Part shown: in pieces, positions 61,280 to 64,000 of the stretch | How the letters are laid out: each line of letters begins with the position of its first letter | How positions within the stretch are numbered: position 1 is the first letter of the stretch | Source of the DNA: Azadirachta indica | Taxonomy: Eukaryota > Streptophyta > Magnoliopsida > Sapindales > Meliaceae | Reading direction: 5' to 3' | Length of the DNA: 64,000 bases | Assembly (NCBI GenBank): GCA_022749755.1 | Contig: CM040449.1 | Location: 11,752,363 to 11,816,362, forward strand | The notes under the pieces: generated by a model | Database searches by the model: none | Told to the model about the DNA's origin: nothing | Seen by the model: only the letters and a program-made list of their open reading frames with translations | Position numbers and translations under genes: made by a program

Positions 61280-64000
61280 GGTGTACCAATAAATTACTTT
61301 AATATGACTATTAAATAAACTTCATTTGTAAAGAATTCTTGATGTAAAAACACAAAGACAAGGGGCTAATCTTTGAATAAGAAAAAAAGTGGATCCACAA
61401 GATCCCAAATGAAAAATTCTTGTTCTTTAAAAAATCTATCTCATGTCTAGTACTATATAGTTTTATTCTACAAGAATTCTAAATCATTCTCTTGAAATTC
61501 ATCTTTTTCATCGTAAATAATCCGTTTATCCCGAAATGACCCGACCCGACAGAAAAATCTTAATTCATAATGCCTTTTGATACAATCAAATAGAAAGCTC
61601 CAAGAACGCCATATTTTAGAAGCTTAGACTATGTGATTGAATAAATCCTTCTTTATCTGTTGCAAAAAGGGTAAAACCAATTAGTTTAGATCTTCTCTTG
61701 TAAATGTTAGAACTTAAGAATTAAAACTAAATTAATAAAATGAATTTCAATGTTGGTGTGAGACCCAAAAAGAAAATAAGGAATAAAATATTCAAGTTTA
61801 TTAAAAAAAATCTTGTATTCAAATTTTAATTCAAACTTATCTTTTTTTAAACAATCTTCAAGAAAAAGATCTTATTGAGCTGATATATTTATTAAAGAGT
61901 AGAGTATAGAGAGTAGCCATAGTAATAAATTCAAATTTACTTGATTAACATGTAATTAAATTTTATTTCTCTCTTTTGATTACAAACTTTCAAAGATTCA
62001 GCACATAATATAAAATTGTGTTGAATAAGATTCTATTTTACAATGTTAATTAGTATTACGTAGTAATAAATTAAAAATCTATGTATGATTATTTATTTTA
62101 AATGTGTTTAACATATTTAATTAGTATTGGAGGTAATTTCGAAATTTATGTATAATTACAAGCTAATTACACTCAATAACACTGTAAATTTTAATTTTTT
62201 TAGAAAATAAATACTAGAAAACTATAAAAAAAAAAATAAGACTTTTTTTCTAACACTCTTGCACGTACCCTTAAATTGAAAAAAGTTTTATCTTAAAAAG
62301 CAAATTTTTTTTTTAATATATTTGGTATAAATTTGACTTTTTTTTTAAATATAAAAAAAAAAAGTAAGTGAACACTATAGTCCTACAGTCTACTTATAAT
62401 TTATTTACATAAAAAATAAAATAACAATTATATAACCACCCTTGAATATATATTATATTATTAATCAAAAGTGACAAAAAATTAAAAAATAATAAATAAT
62501 ATAAAATAGACAAGAACTTTTTGGTCGTTTGAGAGTCTCAATCATGGCCGTTGAAAGGTCTGGGGCCCCAGTACCAGTTTTTGCCATTTTTAACCTGACG
62601 AGAAGTCTGTGAACGTTAGCCTGGTACATACATAAAATTACATTAATACCAATCATTGATTTTTTTTAATATTCTTTTTCTTATTTGGCATAAATCAAAA
62701 TTGCACCATAAAAATTAGATACACATTTTTGTAAATTTTTACCTATAAATAATATACAAAATAAATAAAAATTTTATCAGTTAAATTAAATTAACTCAAT
62801 TTGTTATTTATAAAATTCTAAACAAAAATAATTATTTTCATGCGAGGTTATAGTCTAAATTGTAAAAATAAATTTGATATTTTCAAATGTGATTTAAGTA
62901 TAATTAAAATATTAATAATACTAAACATCTCAAGAAATTATTTCAAGTTGTATTTTGAGCAGTTTTGTGGCTTTCATTGATTGGATTATAAATTTTACGA
63001 TTTTATAAATAGGTAATTACTATATTTTACTATCTAATTGATAAAAATTATATCACTACTTGAAGTAAAAATTAAAATATCATTTAATCATAATTTTTTT
63101 TTAAGTTTTATTTTCCACCATGATTATATCTACTTGTAGGTAGGTGAAAATTTAATGAAGGTGAATTGAATTTATCAATGTTTTACAATAAACTTAATAT
63201 AGAAGATAAAATCATTAAATAAAAAAATTTAATAAAAAAAGTGTTGTCTTTGCAATATAATTTTTTTATCACTTTTTTGTTAAGACACAATTTTTATTTA
63301 TTTATTGTTAAATTATAATAGGCCTTAGTTGATTCAATTATTGAAAACTTTTGAACAGTGCAAAAGATTTATAATTTGAATATAGCTCGCATTATATTGG
63401 GGAATGATTTGAATTAATTTTTAAGAATATTTTTAAAAAATTAAAAAATTTTGTTAATAAATATTATGTCGTTTTTATAAGTGCTGGCCAAAATTGTAAG
63501 ATGCTCTCCTTATTTTATAAACCAACTGTGTTTAAACTTGGTATAAATAAGAAATTAAATATTCGTTTGGTATAACTTTTCAAGTATAATTTTTTAAAAT
63601 AAATTTTTATTCGTTCAGATTTTATTTATCGTTAGTTTGATATAACTTTTTAAGTAAAATTTTTTAAAATAAACTTTTTATTTTTAGAGCTTTTAAAGTA
63701 GAATTTTTAATAAAAATTTTATTAATTTAGTTGTTGCAAATAATTTTTTGAAAAATTTGAGAAATTAATTTATTAAACAAATTTTTAATATTTTATTTTA
63801 AAAAAATAATTTAAAATTTTTAAAATAAAGTAAGGTGTTTTAAATAATTTTATATTTTAAAAAATTTAAAAAATTCTATTGCTAAAAGTTTAAATTTTGA
63901 ACTTCTTTTAATAAAAAAAAAGTAATTTTTTTAATTTTTAAAAATTTTTCTCCATTTCAACTAAAAGAAACTCAAAAATTTTAAAAAAAATTTTTATTAT
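61280..64000. other. AT-rich DNA, no gene seen
   Basis: About 62520-62630 is a small GC-richer island with no recognisable family. The remainder is A/T runs. Confidence 0.5.

Noticed and set aside
1..64000. CRISPR arrays, operons, ribosomal RNA genes or organelle DNA
   Set aside because: Nothing of the kind was seen; introns and plant gene families show nuclear plant DNA. tRNA genes were not found by eye, but a dedicated scan was not possible.

Overview
This is plant nuclear DNA. It is very AT-rich, its genes have many GT-AG introns, and every recognisable gene belongs to a land-plant family. A quinolone/acridone-type polyketide synthase lying beside COMT-like methyltransferase copies, together with the style of the terpene synthase, points to Rutaceae, probably Citrus. 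That placement is inference from remembered family features; no database search was run.

Layout. (1) 1-2200, +: a sesquiterpene-synthase-type gene missing only its first exon, which lies left of the window. (2) 4.4-17 kb: a duplicated block of type III polyketide synthase (PKS) genes and COMT-like methyltransferase (OMT) relics. It holds one intact PKS (6819-8069), one dead PKS (12373-14766), two broken OMT fragments in matching positions (4554-4860 and 9427-9770, the first fused to a PKS 3' end) and a third OMT pseudogene (16345-17024). (3) 18.3-20.2 kb: a LINE tail and a Mutator-like foldback element. (4) 20516-28223, -: an OMT gene whose four exons splice to an unbroken 363-residue protein. 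Its 6.1-kb first intron carries a decayed ~5.5-kb L1-type LINE. (5) 28.3-37.8 kb: AT-rich, gene-poor DNA with a ~260-bp tandem repeat. (6) 37.8-40.6 kb: inverted copies of a degenerate copia-like LTR element. (7) 41140-42676, -: an intact phenylcoumaran benzylic ether reductase-like gene. (8) 44.6-47.7 kb: a Ty3/gypsy relic with both LTRs. (9) 49160-50854, +: a cinnamyl-alcohol-dehydrogenase-like gene needing two GC-AG introns. (10) 51560-59450, -: a complete SEUSS-type transcriptional co-regulator gene. (11) 59.5-64 kb: AT-rich DNA with a possible gag relic.

How the genes may work together. The PKS and OMT duplicate and decay side by side, so they form a shared birth-and-death locus. The intact PKS has pocket changes of the kind reported for quinolone/acridone synthases. 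The intact OMT keeps the catalytic His/Glu/Glu of COMT but has a changed substrate pocket. A working hypothesis is a small specialised-metabolism locus in which a starter acid is N- or O-methylated and extended by the PKS, or the PKS product is methylated afterwards. The PCBER-like and CAD-like reductases and the terpene synthase may simply be neighbours. SEUSS is a housekeeping regulator and marks the edge of the accessory region. Exon boundaries are read from GT/GC-AG signals and reading-frame phase, without transcript data.
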